The translations under genes and the position numbers were made by a program. A DNA stretch of 64,000 bases from Calliopsis andreniformis (Eukaryota; Arthropoda; Insecta; Hymenoptera; Andrenidae), in NCBI RefSeq assembly GCF_051401765.1, contig NW_027480463.1, forward strand, positions 2,294,001-2,358,000, given 5' to 3'. Shown here piece by piece: positions 1 through 13,915 of the stretch. Numbering within the stretch: the stretch's first letter is position 1; each line of letters opens with the position of its first letter. Under the pieces are notes generated by a model. That model saw only the letters and a program-made list of their open reading frames with translations, was not told the origin of the DNA and made no database searches.

Positions 1-2578
1 TCTGCAATCTTCAAATCTCTATCCACAAACATCAATTCTCATCATTCAACCGTCAACACTCAGTCCTCAATGTTCAATCCTCAATCCTCAATTCTCAATC
101 TTCAATCCTCAATACTGAACCTTCAATCCTCAATCCTCAATCCTCAGTCCTCAATCCTCAATCCTCAATCTTAATCTTCAATGCTCAGTACTCAATCCTC
201 AATCCTCAATCCTCAATCCTCAATCCTCAATCCTCAATCTTCAGTCCTCAATAGTCGATCTTCAATCCTCAATCCTCAATCCTCAATCCTCAATCCTCAA
301 TCCTCAATCCTCTATCCTCAATCTTAATCTTCAATCCTCAATCCTCAATCCTCAATCCTCAACCTTCAATACTCGATACTCAACCTTCAATCGTCAATCC
401 TCAATCCTCAATCCTCAATCCCCAATCCTCAATCCTCAATCGACAATCTTCAATCCTCAATACTCAATCTTCAATCCTCAATCCTCTGTCCTCAATCCTC
501 ATTCTTCAAGCCTCAATACCGAATCCTCAATCTTAAATCCTCAATCCTCAATTCGCAATCCTCAATCCTCAATCCTCAGGCCTCAAGTATCAATACTCAA
601 CCCTCAGTCCTCGTCCTCAATCCACGACCTACAATCCTCAATCCTCAATCTTCATTCATCAATATTCAACCTTCAATCCTCAATCCTCAATACTCAATCC
701 TCAATCCTCAATCCTCAATGTTCAATCCTCAATACCCGATCCTCAGGCTTCAATCCTCAACCCTCGATCCTCAATCCTCAGTCCTCAACCCTCAACCCTC
801 AGTCTTCAAACCTCAATCCTGAATCCACAATCCTGAATCCTCAATCTTCAGCACTCAGTCCTCAACAATCAGTGGTCCATCCTCAGTCCTCAATAGAATA
901 TCATGATTTCACAGTTTTCAAGTCTCAGTACTCAACATGCAATCTTCAAATCTCTATCCTCAAACAGTAATTCTCATCACTCAACCCTCAACACTCAGTC
1001 CCCAATCCTCAATATTCAAGCCTCAATCCTCAATCCTCAATCCTCAATCCTCAACCTTCAATCCTCAATACTGAATCTTCTATCCTCAATCCCCAACCCT
1101 CAATCCTCAATTCGCAATCCTCAATCCTCAATCCTCAATCCTCAATGTTCAATCCTCAACAGACAATCCTCAATCTTCAATCCTCAATCCTCAATCCTCA
1201 ATCCTCAATTCTCAATCCTCAATCCTCAATCCTCAGTCCTCTCTCCTCAAACCTAAATCCTGAGTCCTCAATCCTGAATCCTCAAGCTTCAGCCCTCAGT
1301 CCTCAACAATCAGTTGTCAATCCTCAATCCTCAATAGAATATCATCAATTCACAGCTTTCAATACTCAATACTCAATCTGGAATCTTCAAATCTCTATCC
1401 ACAAACGTCAATTCTCATCATTCAACCCTCAACACTCAGTCCCCAATCCTGAATATTCAATTGTCAATCCTCAATCCTCAATCCACAATCCTCAACCTTC
1501 AATCCTCAATACTCAATCTTCGATCCTCAATCCTTAATACTCAATCCTCAATTCTCAATCCTCGATCGTCAATCTTCAATCCTCAATACTCAATCTTCAA
1601 TCCTCAATCCCCAATCCTCAATCCTCAATCCTCATTCTTCAATCCTCAATACCCAATCCTCAACCTTCAACCCTCAATCCTCAATCCTGAATTCTCAATC
1701 CTCAATCCTCAGTCCTCAGTCCTCAAACCTCAATCCTCAACCCTCAGCCCTCATCCTCAATCCTCAATCCTCAATCCTCAATTCTCAATCCTCAATCCTC
1801 AATACTCAATCTTGAATACTCAATGCTCAGTCCTCAAATTTCAATTCTGAATCCTCAATCCGGAACCCTCAATCTTCAGCCCTCAGTCTTCAACAATAGG
1901 TTGTTAATCCTCAATCCTCAATAGAATATACTCAATTCACAGCTCTCAATACTCAATACTCAGACTGCAATCTTCAAATCTCTATCCACAAACATCAACT
2001 ATCATCACTCAACCCTCAACACTCAGTCCTCAATGTTCAACACTCAATCCACAATTCTCAATCGTCAATCCTCAATACTGAACCTTGAATCCTCAATCCT
2101 CAATCCTCAGTCCTCAATCCTCAATCCTCACTCTTAATCTTCAATCCTCAGTACTCAATCTTCAATCCTCAATCCTCAATCCTCAATCCTCAATCCTCAA
2201 TCCTCAATCTTCAATCCTCAATACTCAATCTTCAATCCACAATACTTAATCCTCAATCCTCAATCCTCAATACTCAATCTTCAATCCTCAATCCTCAATC
2301 CTCAATCCTCAATCCTCAATCTTCAATCCTCAATACTCAATCTTCAATCCTCAATCCTCAATCCTCAATCCTCAATCCTCAATCCTCAATCCTCAGTCGT
2401 CAATCTTCAATCCTCAATACTCAATCTTCAATCCTCAATCCGCTGTCATCAATACACAATCCTCATTCGTCAATCCTCAATACCCAATTCTCAATCTTCA
2501 ATCCTCAATCCTCAATTCTCAATTCTCAATCCTCAATCCTCAGACCTCAGACATCAATATTCAACACTCAGTCCTCAA
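1..2578. repeat. Left copy of the 7.28-kb-spaced duplication
   Basis: Bases 1 to about 2578 match 7280 to about 9850 at an offset of 7,279 bp, which falls to 7,272 after about 1200 because the right copy lacks one heptamer. Only a handful of single-base differences were seen, for example near 418/7697, 1381/8653, 1646/8918 and 2396/9668. The copy begins inside a cassette A at the window edge, so the repeat probably extends to the left. It holds cassettes A at 12, 947, 1388 and 1975 and cassette B copies near 600 and 2545. Confidence 0.9.
1290..1443. repeat. Cassette A, zeta subtype (ATATCATCAATT)
   Basis: A 154-bp cassette A copy with ATATCATCAATT(C/T)ACAG and, upstream, the run CTCAAGCTTCAGCCCT. 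Other members of this type lie near 6327, 7242, 8613 and 61290, so it is confined to the first 9 kb plus one copy near the right end. This copy has a GAATCTT unit at 1381 where its duplicate (8653) has CAATCTT, a single-base difference. Confidence 0.85.
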
Positions 2579-5500
2579 TCCTCAATCCTCAATGTTCAAT
2601 CCTCAACAGACAATCCTCAATCCTCAATCCTCAATCCTCAATCCACAATGCTCAATCCTCAATCCTCAGTCCTCAAACCTCAATCCTGAATCCTCAATCC
2701 TGAATCCTCAATCTTCAGCCCTCAGTCCTCAACAGTCAGTGGTCCATCCTCAATCCTCAATAGAATATCATGATTTCACAGCTTTCAATTCTCAATACTC
2801 AACCTGCAATCTTCAAATCTCTATCCTCAAACATCAATTCTCATCACTTAACCCTCAACACTCAGTCCCCAATCCTCAATATTCGAGCCTCAAACCTCAA
2901 TCCTCAATCCACAATCCTCAATCTTCAATACTCAATACTCAATCTTCAATCCTCAATCCCCAAGTCTCAATCCTCAATTCGCAATCCTCAATAGTCGATC
3001 TTCAATCCTCAATACTCAATATTCAATCCTCAATCCTCAATACTCAATCCTCAATAATCATTCTTCAATCCTCAATACCCTATCCTCAATCTTCAATCCT
3101 CAATCCTCAATCCTCAATACCCAATCCTCAATCTTCAATCCTCAATCCTCAAACCTCAATCCTCAATTCTCAATCCTCAATCCTCAATCCTCAGACCTCA
3201 AACATAAATATTCAACCCTCAGTCCTCGTCCTCAATCCACAACCCTCAATCCTCAATCCTCAATCCTCAATCCTCAATCTTCAATCCTCAATCCTCAATA
3301 CTCAATCCTCGATCCTCAATCCTCAATCCTCAATCTTCAATCCTCAATACTCAATCCTCAATCCTCAATCTTAATCTTCAATCCTCAGTACTCAGTCTTC
3401 AATCCTCAATCCTCAATCCTCAATCCTCAATCCTCAATCTTCAATCCTCAATACTCAATCTTCAATCCTCAATCCTCAATCCTCAATCCTCAATCCTCAA
3501 TCCTCAGTCCTCAATCGTCAATCTTCAATCCTCAATACTCAATCTTCAATCCTCAATCCTCTGTCCTCAATCCTCAATCCTCATTCTTCTATCCTCAATA
3601 CCCAATCCTCAATCTTAAATCCTCAATCCTCAATTCGCAATCCTCAATCCTCAATCCTCAGGCCTCAAGTATCAATACTCAACCCTCAGTCCTCGTCCTC
3701 AATCCACGACCTTCAATCCTCAATCCTCAATCTTCATTCATCAATATTCAACCTTCAATCCTCAATCCTCAATCCTCAATCCTCTATCCTCAATCCTCAA
3801 TGGTCAATCCTCAATACCCGATCCTCAGTCTTCAATCCTCAACCCTCAATCCTCAATCCTCAATCGTCAATCCTCAATCCTCAATCCTCAGTCGTCAAAC
3901 CTCAGTCCTGAATCCTCAAACCTGAATCCTCAAACTTCAGCCCTCAGTCCTCAACAATCAGTGGTCAATCCTCAATCCTCAATAGAATATCATGAATTCA
4001 CAGTTTTCAATACTCAATACTCAACCTGCAATCTTCAAATCTCTATCCACAAACATCAATTCTCATCACTCAACCCTCAACACTCAGTCCCCAATCCTCA
4101 ATATTCAAGCCTCAATCCTCAATCCTCAATCCACAATCCCCAACCTTCAATCCTCAATACTCAATCTTCAATCCTCAATCCTCAATCCTCAATCCTCAGT
4201 TCGCAATCCTCAATAGTCAATCTTCAATCCTCAATACTCAATATTCAATCCTCAATCCTCAATCCTCAATCCTCAATCCTCATTCTTCGATCCTCAATAC
4301 CCAATCCTCAATCTTCAATCCTCAATCCTAAATCCTCAATTCTCAATCCTCAATCCTCTGTCCTTAGTCCTCAAACCTCAATCCTCAACCCTCAGCCCTC
4401 ATCCTCAATCCTCAATCCTCAATCCTCAATTCTCAATCCTCAATCCTCAGTTCGCAATCCTCAATAGTCAATCTTCAATCCTCAATACTCAATATTCAAT
4501 CCTCAATCCTCAATCCTCAATCCTCAATCCTCATTCTTCGATCCTCAATACCCAATCCTCAATCTTCGATCCTCAATACCCAATCCTCAATCTTCAATCC
4601 TCAATCCTCAATCCTCAATTCTCAATCCTCAATCCTCTGTCCTTAGTCCTCAAACCTCAATCCTCAACCCTCAGCCCTCATCCTCAATCCTCAATCCTCA
4701 ATCCTCAATTCTCAATCTTCAATCCTCAATACTCAATCTTCAATCCTCAATGCTCAGTCCACAAATATCAATTCTGAATCCACAATCCGGAACCCTCAAT
4801 CTTCAGCCCTCAGTCCTCAACAATCAGTTGTCAATCCTCAATCCTCAAATAGAATATCCTCAATTCACAGTTTTCAATACTCAATACCCAATCTGCAATC
4901 TTCAAATCTCTATCCACAATCATCAATTCTCATCACTCAACCCTCAACACTCAGTCCTCAATGTTCAATCCTCAATACCCAACCATTAATCCTCAATCCT
5001 CAATCCTCAGTCTTCAATCCTCAGTCCCCAATCCTCAATCTTCAATTGTCAATCCTCAATCCTCAATCCTCAATCCTCAATCCTCAATCTTCGATCCTCA
5101 ATACTCAATCTTCAATCCTCAAACCTCAATCCTCAATCCTCAATCTTCAATCCTCAATCCTCAATCCTCAATCCTCAATCCTCAATGCTCATTCTTCAAT
5201 CCTCAATACCCAAGCCTCAATCTTCAATCCTCAATCCTCAATCCTCAATTCTCAATCCATAATCTTCAATCCTCAGACCACAGACATCAATACTCAACCC
5301 TCAGTCCTCGTTCTCAGTCCACAACCCTCAATCCTCAATCCTCAATCTTCATTCATCAATATTCAACCTTCAATCCTCAATCCTCAATCCTGAATCATCA
5401 ATCCTCAATCCTCAATGTTCAATCCTCAACAGCCAATCCTCAATGTTCAATCCTCAGTCCTCAATCCTCAATTCTCAATCCTCAATCCTCATTCCTCAGT

Positions 5501-7279
5501 CCTCTATCCTCAAACCTCAATCCTGAATCCTCAATCCTGAATCCTCAAGCTTCAGCCCTCAGTCCTCAACAATCAGTTGTCAATCCTCAATCCCCAATAG
5601 AATATCCTCAATTCACAGCTTTCAATACTCAATACTCAATCCGCAATCTTCAAATCTCTATCCAGAAACATAAATTCTCATCACTCAACCCTCAACACTC
5701 AGTATTCAATGTTCAATCCTCATCCTCAATTCTGAATCTTCAATCCTCAATACTGAATCTTCAATTCGCAATCCTCAATCCCCAATCCTGAATCCTCAAT
5801 GCTCAATCCTCAATGCTCAATCCTCGATCGTCAATCTTCAATCCTCAATACTGAATCTTCAATCCTCAATCCTCAATCCTCAATCCCCAATCCTCATTCT
5901 TCAACCCTCAATACCCAATCCTCAATCTTCAACCCTCAATCCTCAATCCTCAATTCTCAAACCTCAATCCTCAGACCTCAGTCCTCAAACCTCAATCCTC
6001 AACCCTCAGCCCTCATCCTGAATCCTCAATCCTCAATCCTCAATTCTCAGTCCTCAATCCTCTGTCCTTAGTCCTCAAACATTAATCCTCAACCCTCAGC
6101 CAACATCCTCAATCCTCAATCCTCAATCCTCAATCCTCAAAGTTCAATCCTCAACAGCCAATCGTCAATCTTCAATCCTCAATCCTCAATCCTCAATTCT
6201 CAATCCTCAATCCTCAATCCTCAGTCCTCTCTCCTCAAACCTCAATCCTGAATCCTCAATCCTGAATCCTCAAGCTTCAGCCCTGAGTCCTCAACAATCA
6301 GTTGTCAATCCTCAATCCTCAATAGAATATCATCAATTTACAGATTTCAATACTCAATACTCAATCTGCAATCTTCAAATCTCTATCCACAAACATCAAT
6401 TCTCATCATTCAACCCTCAACACTCAGTCCTCAATGTTCAATCCTCAATCCTCAATTCTCAATCTTCAATCCTCAATACTGAACCTTCAATCCTCAATCC
6501 TCAATTCTCAGTCCTCAATCCTCAATCCTCAATCTTAATCTTCAATGCTCAGTACTCAATCTTCAATCCTCAATCCTCAATCCTCAATCCTCAATCCTCA
6601 ATCCTCAATACCCAATCCTCAATCTTCAATTCTCAATCCTCAATCCTCAATCCTCAATCCTCAATCCTCAATCCTCAATCCTCAATCTTCAATCCTCAAT
6701 ACTCAATCTTCAATCCTCAATCCTCAATCCTCAATCCTCAATCCTCAATCCTCAATATTCAATCCTCAATACTCAATATTCAATCCTCAATGCTCAATAC
6801 TCAATCCCCAATCCTCATTCTTCAATCCTCATTCTTCAATCCTCAATACCCATTCCTCAATCTTCAATCCTCAATCCTCAATCCTCAGTTCGCAATCCTC
6901 AATCCTCAATCGTCAGACCTCAGGCATCAACATTCAACCCTCAGTCCTCGTTCTCAATCCACAACCCTCAATCCTCAATCCTCAATCTTCATTCATCAAT
7001 ATTCAACCTTCAATCCTCAATCCTCAATCCTCAATCCTCAATCCTCACTCCTCAAAGTTCAATCCTCAACAGCCAATCCTCAATCTTCAATCCTCAATCC
7101 TCAATCCTCAATTCTCAGTCCTCAATCCTCAATCCTCAGTCCTCTCTCCTCAAACCTCAATCCTGAATCCTCAACCCTGAATCCTCAAGCTTCAGCCCTC
7201 AGTCCTCAACAATCAGTTGTCAATCCTCAATCCTCAATAGAATATCATCAATTTACAGTTTTCAATACTAAATACTCAA
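2579..7279. repeat. Intermediate satellite block between the 7.28-kb-spaced copies
   Basis: This 4.7 kb of the same heptamer satellite has no gene. It holds cassettes A at 2814 (alpha), 4036, 4903, 5651 and 6376 (zeta), with several B copies. There is short internal duplication at 4190-4440 versus 4440-4690, where a run with CAGTTCGCAATCC, ATTCTTCGATCC and TCCTTAGTCC appears twice. If 1-2578 and 7280-9850 mark successive units of a tandem repeat, this block completes the first unit. Confidence 0.8.
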
Positions 7280-9850
7280 TCTGCAATCTTCAAATCTCTA
7301 TCCACAAACATCAATTCTCATCATTCAACCGTCAACACTCAGTCCTCAATGTTCAATCCTCAATCCTCAATTCTCAATCTTCAATCCTCAATACTGATTC
7401 TTCAATCCTCAATCCTCAATCCTCAGTCCTCAATCCTCAATCCTCAATCTTAATCTTCAATGCTCAGTACTCAATCCTCAATCCTCAATCCTCAATCCTC
7501 AATCCTCAATCCTCAATCTTCAGTCCTCAATAGTCGATCTTCAATCCTCAATCCTCAATCCTCAATCCTCAATCCTCAATCCTCAATCCTCTATCCTCAA
7601 TCTTAATCTTCAATCCTCAATCCTCAATCCTCAATCCTCAACCTTCAATACTCGATACTCAACCTTCAATCGTCAATCCTCAATCCTCAATCCTCAATAC
7701 CCAATCCTCAATCCTCAATCGACAATCTTCAATCCTCAATACTCAATCTTCAATCCTCAATCCTCTGTCCTCAATCCTCATTCTTCAAGCCTCAATACCG
7801 AATCCTCAATCTTAAATCCTCAATCCTCAATTCGCAATCCTCAATCCTCAATCCTCAGGCCTCAAGTATCAATACTCAACCCTCAGTCCTCGTCCTCAAT
7901 CCACGACCTACAATCCTCAATCCTCAATCTTCATTCATCAATATTCAACCTTCAATCCTCAATCCTCAATACTCAATCCTCAATCCTCAATCCTCAATGT
8001 TCAATCCTCAATACCCGATCCTCAGGCTTCAATCCTCAACCCTCGATCCTCAATCCTCAGTCCTCAACCCTCAACCCTCAGTCTTCAAACCTCAATCCTG
8101 AATCCACAATCCTGAATCCTCAATCTTCAGCACTCAGTCCTCAACAATCAGTGGTCCATCCTCAGTCCTCAATAGAATATCATGATTTCACAGTTTTCAA
8201 GTCTCAGTACTCAACATGCAATCTTCAAATCTCTATCCTCAAACAGTAATTCTCATCACTCAACCCTCAACACTCAGTCCCCAATCCTCAATATTCAAGC
8301 CTCAATCCTCAATCCTCAATCCTCAATCCTCAACCTTCAATCCTCAATACTGAATCTTCTATCCTCAATCCCCAACCCTCAATCCTCAATTCGCAATCCT
8401 CAATCCTCAATCCTCAATCCTCAATGTTCAATCCTCAACAGACAATCCTCAATCTTCAATCCTCAATCCTCAATCCTCAATTCTCAATCCTCAATCCTCA
8501 ATCCTCAGTCCTCTCTCCTCAAACCTAAATCCTGAGTCCTCAATCCTGAATCCTCAAGCTTCAGCCCTCAGTCCTCAACAATCAGTTGTCAATCCTCAAT
8601 CCTCAATAGAATATCATCAATTCACAGCTTTCAATACTCAATACTCAATCTGCAATCTTCAAATCTCTATCCACAAACGTCAATTCTCATCATTCAACCC
8701 TCAACACTCAGTCCCCAATCCTGAATATTCAATTGTCAATCCTCAATCCTCAATCCACAATCCTCAACCTTCAATCCTCAATACTCAATCTTCGATCCTC
8801 AATCCTTAATACTCAATCCTCAATTCTCAATCCTCGATCGTCAATCTTCAATCCTCAATACTCAATCTTCAATCCTCAATCCCCAATCCTCAATCCTCAA
8901 TCCTCATTCTTCAATTCTCAATACCCAATCCTCAACCTTCAACCCTCAATCCTCAATCCTGAATTCTCAATCCTCAATCCTCAGTCCTCAGTCCTCAAAC
9001 CTCAATCCTCAACCCTCAGCCCTCATCCTCAATCCTCAATCCTCAATCCTCAATTCTCAATCCTCAATCCTCAATACTCAATCTTGAATACTCAATGCTC
9101 AGTCCTCAAATTTCAATTCTGAATCCTCAATCCGGAACCCTCAATCTTCAGCCCTCAGTCTTCAACAATAGGTTGTTAATCCTCAATCCTCAATAGAATA
9201 TACTCAATTCACAGCTCTCAATACTCAATACTCAGACTGCAATCTTCAAATCTCTATCCACAAACATCAACTATCATCACTCAACCCTCAACACTCAGTC
9301 CTCAATGTTCAACACTCAATCCACAATTCTCAATCGTCAATCCTCAATACTGAACCTTGAATCCTCAATCCTCAATCCTCAGTCCTCAATCCTCAATCCT
9401 CACTCTTAATCTTCAATCCTCAGTACTCAATCTTCAATCCTCAATCCTCAATCCTCAATCCTCAATCCTCAATCCTCAATCTTCAATCCTCAATACTCAA
9501 TCTTCAATCCACAATACTTAATCCTCAATCCTCAATCCTCAATACTCAATCTTCAATCCTCAATCCTCAATCCTCAATCCTCAATCCTCAATCTTCAATC
9601 CTCAATACTCAATCTTCAATCCTCAATCCTCAATCCTCAATCCTCAATCCTCAATCCTCAATCCTCAATCGTCAATCTTCAATCCTCAATACTCAATCTT
9701 CAATCCTCAATCCGCTGTCATCAATACACAATCCTCATTCGTCAATCCTCAATACCCAATTCTCAATCTTCAATCCTCAATCCTCAATTCTCAATTCTCA
9801 ATCCTCAATCCTCAGACCTCAGACATCAATATTCAACACTCAGTCCTCGT
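7280..9850. repeat. Right copy of the 7.28-kb-spaced duplication
   Basis: Matches 1-2578 almost base for base, including rare marks such as AACCGTCAACACTC at 7327 (48 in the left copy) and the GGTTGTTAATCC variant of cassette A near 9172. Homology stops at about 9850, where this copy reads CAGTCCTCGTCC and the left copy reads CAGTCCTCAATCC at 2579. The left copy thus lacks the rest of cassette B there. Confidence 0.9.
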
Positions 9851-11309
9851 CCTCAATCCACAACCCTCAATCCTCAACCCTCAATCTTTCATCATCAATA
9901 TTCAATCTTCAATCCTCAATCCTCGATCCTCAATCCTCAATCCTCAATCCTCAATCTCCACTCCTCAAACCTCAATCCTCAATCCTCAATGTTCAAACCT
10001 CAATACCCAATCCTCAGTCTTCAATCCTCAATCCTCCGTCCTCAATCCTCAATCCTCAATCCTCAATCCTCAGACCTCAAACCTCAATCCTGAATCCTCA
10101 ATCCTGAATCCTCAATCTATCAGCCCTCAGTCCTCAACAATCAGTGGTCCATCCTCAATCCTCAATAGAATATCATGATTTCACAGTTTTCAATACTCAA
10201 TACTCAACCAGCAATCTTCAAATCTCTATCCACAAACATCAATTCTCGTCACTCAACCCTCAACACTCAGTCCCCAATCCTCAATATTCAAGCCTCAATC
10301 CTCAATCCTCAATCCACAATCCTCAACCTCCAATCCTTAATACTCAATCTTCAATCCTCAATCCCCAACCCTCAATCCTCAATTCGCAATCCTCAATAGT
10401 CGATCTTCAATCCTCAATACTCAGTATTCAATCCACAATCCTCAATCCTCAATCCTCAATCATCATTCTTCAATCCTCAATACCCTATCCTCAATCTTCA
10501 ATCCTCAATCCTCAAGCCTCAATACCCAATCCTCAATCTTCAATCCTCAATCCTCAATCCTCAATTCTCAATCCTCAATCCTCAGTCCTCAGACCTCAAT
10601 CATAAATATTCAACCCTCAGTCCTCGCCCTCAATCCACAACCCTCAATCCTAAATCCTCAATCCTCAATCCTCAATTTTCAATCCTCAATCCTCAATCCT
10701 CAATCCTCAATCCTCAATCCTCAATCCTCAATCTTCAATCCTCAATACTCAATCTTCAATCCTCAATCCTCAATCCTCAATACTCAATCCTCAATCCTCA
10801 ATCCTCAATATTCAATCCTCAATCCTCAATCCTCAATGTTCAATACTCAACAGCCAATCCTCAATCCTCGATCCTCAATCCTCAATCCTCAATCCTCAAT
10901 CCTCAGTCCTCAAACCTCAATCCTGAATCCTCAATCCTGAATCCTCAATCTTCAGCCCTCAGTCCTCAACAATCAGTGGTCCATCCTCAATCCTCAATAG
11001 AATATCATGATTTCACAGTTTTCAATACTCAATACTCAACCTGCAATCTTCAAATCTCTATCCACAAACATCAATTCTCATCACTCAACAACTCAACACT
11101 CAGTCCCCAATCCTCAATATTCAAGCCTCAATCCTCAATCCTCAATCCTCAATCTTCAATCCTCAATACTCAATCTTCAGTCCTCAATCCTCAATCCTCA
11201 ATCCTCAATCCTCAATCCTCAATCTTAATCTTCAACCTTCAGTACTCAACCTTCAATCCTCAATCCTCAATCCTCAATCCTCAATCCTCAATCTTCAATC
11301 CTCAATCCT
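9851..11309. repeat. Satellite block with two alpha cassettes
   Basis: Gene-free heptamer satellite with two alpha-type cassettes A, starting at 10121 and 10953, and cassette B copies near 9847 and 10620. The stretch 10140-10440 is closely matched at the far right of the window (63120-63420). Between cassettes lie runs of nearly pure CAATCCT, for example around 10680-10730. Nothing else is seen. Confidence 0.8.
10121..10274. repeat. Cassette A, alpha subtype (ATATCATGATTTCAC)
   Basis: Exactly 154 bp from CAGCCCT to CAGTCCC. It is told from other subtypes by ATATCATGATTTCAC and by ending in CAGTCCC rather than CAGTCCT. Other alpha copies have the ATGATTT core near 903, 2770, 8182, 11007, 11470, 21836, 27957 and 63158; 3992 has ATGAATT. 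Alpha copies belong to the left end and to the last kilobase, apart from 21.8 and 28.0 kb, which lie in a segment shared with 11.3-12.2 kb. The alpha copy starting at 10953 carries one extra base (CAACAACT at about 11085) and is 155 bp. Confidence 0.88.
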
Positions 11310-12225
11310 CAATCCTCAATGCTCAATCTTCAATCCTCAATACTCAATCTTCAGTCCTCAATCCTCAGTCATCAAACCTCAATCCTGAATCCTCAATCCT
11401 GAATCCTCAACCTTCAGCCCTCAGTACTCAACAGTCAGTGGTCTATCCTCAATCCTCAATAGAATATTTATGATTTCACAGTTTTCAATACTCAATAGTC
11501 AATCTGCAATCTTCAGATCTCTATCCACAAACACCAATTCTCATCACTCAAACCTCAACACTCAGTACTCAATGTTCAATCCTCAATCCTCAATTCTCAA
11601 CCTTCAGTCCTCAATACTGGATCTTCAATCCTCAACCCTCAATCCTCAATCCTCAATCCTCAATACTCAATCTTCAATCCTCAGTCCCCAATCCTCAATC
11701 TTCAATCCTCAATCCTCAATCCTCAATCCTCAATCCTCAACATTCAATCCTCAATACTCAATATTCAATCCTCAATGCTTAATACTCAATCCCCAATCCT
11801 CATTCTTCAATCCTCATTCTTCAATCCTCAATCCTCAATCCTCAATCATCATTCTTCAATCCTCAATACCCTAGCCTCAATCTTCAATCCTCAATCCTCA
11901 ATCCTCAATACCCAATCCTCAATCTTGAATCCTCAATCCTCAATCCTCAATTTTCAACCCTCAATCCTCAATCCTCAATCTTCAATCCTCAATACTCAAT
12001 CTTCAATCCTCAATCCTCAATCCTCAATCCTCAATCCTCAATCCTCAATCCTCAATATTCAATACTCAATACTCAATATTCAATCCTCAATGCTCAATAC
12101 TCAATCCCCAATCCTCATTCTTCAATCCTCATTCTTCAATCTTCAATCCTCAATCCCCAACACCCAATCCTCAATTCGCAATCCTCAATAGTCGATCTTC
12201 AATCCACAATACTCAATATTCAATC
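11310..12225. repeat. 0.9-kb segment shared with 21.7-22.6 and 27.8-28.7 kb
   Basis: Matches the later copies at offsets of about 10,366 and 16,487 bp. Shared rare marks are ATATTTATGATTTC or its relative at the alpha cassette, CAGATCTCTATCC, TACTGGATCTTC and CAATACCCTAGCC. Homology ends after CAATAGTCGATC, at the CAATACTCAATATT (here) versus CAATACTCAATGTT (later copies) difference. The later copies differ here by about one heptamer near 11960-11980. The segment lies inside the 6,121-bp units at its other two locations. Confidence 0.82.
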
Positions 12226-12544
12226 CTCAATCCTCAATCCTCAATCCTCAATCCTCAATCTTAATCTTCAACCTTCAGTACTCAATCTTCAATCCTCAAT
12301 CCTCAATCCTCAATCCTCAATCCTCAATCTTCAATCCTCAATACTCAATCTTCAATCCTCAATCCTCAATCCTCAATCCTCAATCTTCAATCCTCAATAC
12401 TCAATCTTCAATCCTCAATACTCAATCCTCAATCCTCAATCCTCAATCCTCAATATTCAATCCTCAATACTCAATATTCAATCCGCAATGCTCAATACTC
12501 AATCCCCAATCCTCATTCTTCAATCCTCAGTCTTCAATCCTCAA

Positions 12545-13312
12545 TCCTCAATCCTCAATCATCATTCTTCAATCCTCAATACCCTAGCCTCAATCTTCAA
12601 TCCTCAATCCTCAATCCTCAATACCCAATCCTCAATCTTCAATCCTCAATCCTCAATCCTCAATTCTCAATCCTCAATCCTCAATCCTCAGACCTCAAAC
12701 ATAAATATTCAACCCTCAGTCCTCGTCGTCAATCCACAACCCTCAATCCTCAATCCTCAATCCTCAATCCTCAATCTTCAATCCTCAATCCTCAATACTC
12801 AATCCACAATCCTCAATCCTCAGTCCTCAATCTTCAATCCTCAATATTCAATCTTCAATCCTCAATCCTCAATCCTCAATCCTCAATATTCAATCCTCAA
12901 TACTCAACATTCAATCGTCAATCCTCAATACTCAATACCCAATCCTCATTCTTCAATCCTCATTCTTCAATCCTCAATACCCAATCGCCAATTTTCAATC
13001 CTCAATCATCAATCCTCAGTTCGCAATCCTCAATCCTCAATCCTCAGACCTCAGGCATCAACACTCAACCCTCAGTCCTCGTTCTCAATCCACAACCCTC
13101 AATCCTCAATCCTCAATCTTCATTCATCAATATTCAACCTTAAATCCTCAATCCTCAATCCTCAATCCTCAATCCTCAATCCTCAATCCTCAATCATCAA
13201 TGTTCAATCCTCAATACCCGATCCTCAGGCTTCAATCCTCAATCCTCGATCCTCAATCCTCAATCCTCAATCCTCAATCCTCAGTCCTCAAACCTCAATC
13301 CTCAATCCTCAA
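12545..13312. repeat. 0.77-kb unit, first copy
   Basis: Begins near CATCATTCTTCAATCC at 12560 and matches 13313 to about 13915 at an offset of 768 bp, rising to 774. Shared marks include AATACCCTA, CCTCAGACCTCAAACATAAA, CAGTCC(T/C)CGTCGTC and, later, CAGTTCGCAATCC with CAGGCATC. It is a partial tandem duplication with short insertions or deletions. Cassette A is absent here. Confidence 0.75.
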
Positions 13313-13915
13313 TCCTCAATCCTCAATCATCATTCTTCAATCCTCAATACCCTATCCTCAATCTTCAATCCTCAATCCTCAATCCTCAATACCCAATCCT
13401 CAATCTTCAATCCTCAATCCTCAATCCTCAATTCTCAATCCTCAATCCTCAATCCTCAGACCTCAAACATAAATATTCAACCCTCAGTCCCCGTCGTCAA
13501 TCCACAACCCTCAATCCTCAATCCTCAACCCTCAATCCTCAATCTTCAATCCTCAATCCTCAATACTCAAACCTCAATCCTCAATCCTCAATCCTCAATC
13601 TTCAATCCTCAATACTCAATCTTCAATCCTCAATCCTCAATCCTCAATCCTCAATCCTTAATATTCAATCCTCAATACTCAATATTCAATCCTCAATCCT
13701 CAATACTCAATCCCCAATCCTCATTCTTCAATCCTCATTCTTCAATCCTCAATACCCAATCCCCAATCTTCAATCCTCAATCATCAATCCTCAGTTCGCA
13801 ATCCTCAATCCTCAATCCTCAGACCTCAGGCATCCACACTCAACCCTCAGTCCTCGTTCTCAATCCACAACCCTCAATCCTCAATCCTCAATCTTCATTC
13901 ATCAACATTCAACAT
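13313..13915. repeat. 0.77-kb unit, second (partial) copy
   Basis: Partial second copy of the unit at 12545. It carries ACCCTATCC where the first copy has ACCCTAGCC, and CATCCACACTC where the first has CATCAACACTC. It ends near ACATTCAACATTAAATGC, after which the sequence returns to beta-type cassette flanks. Confidence 0.72.
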
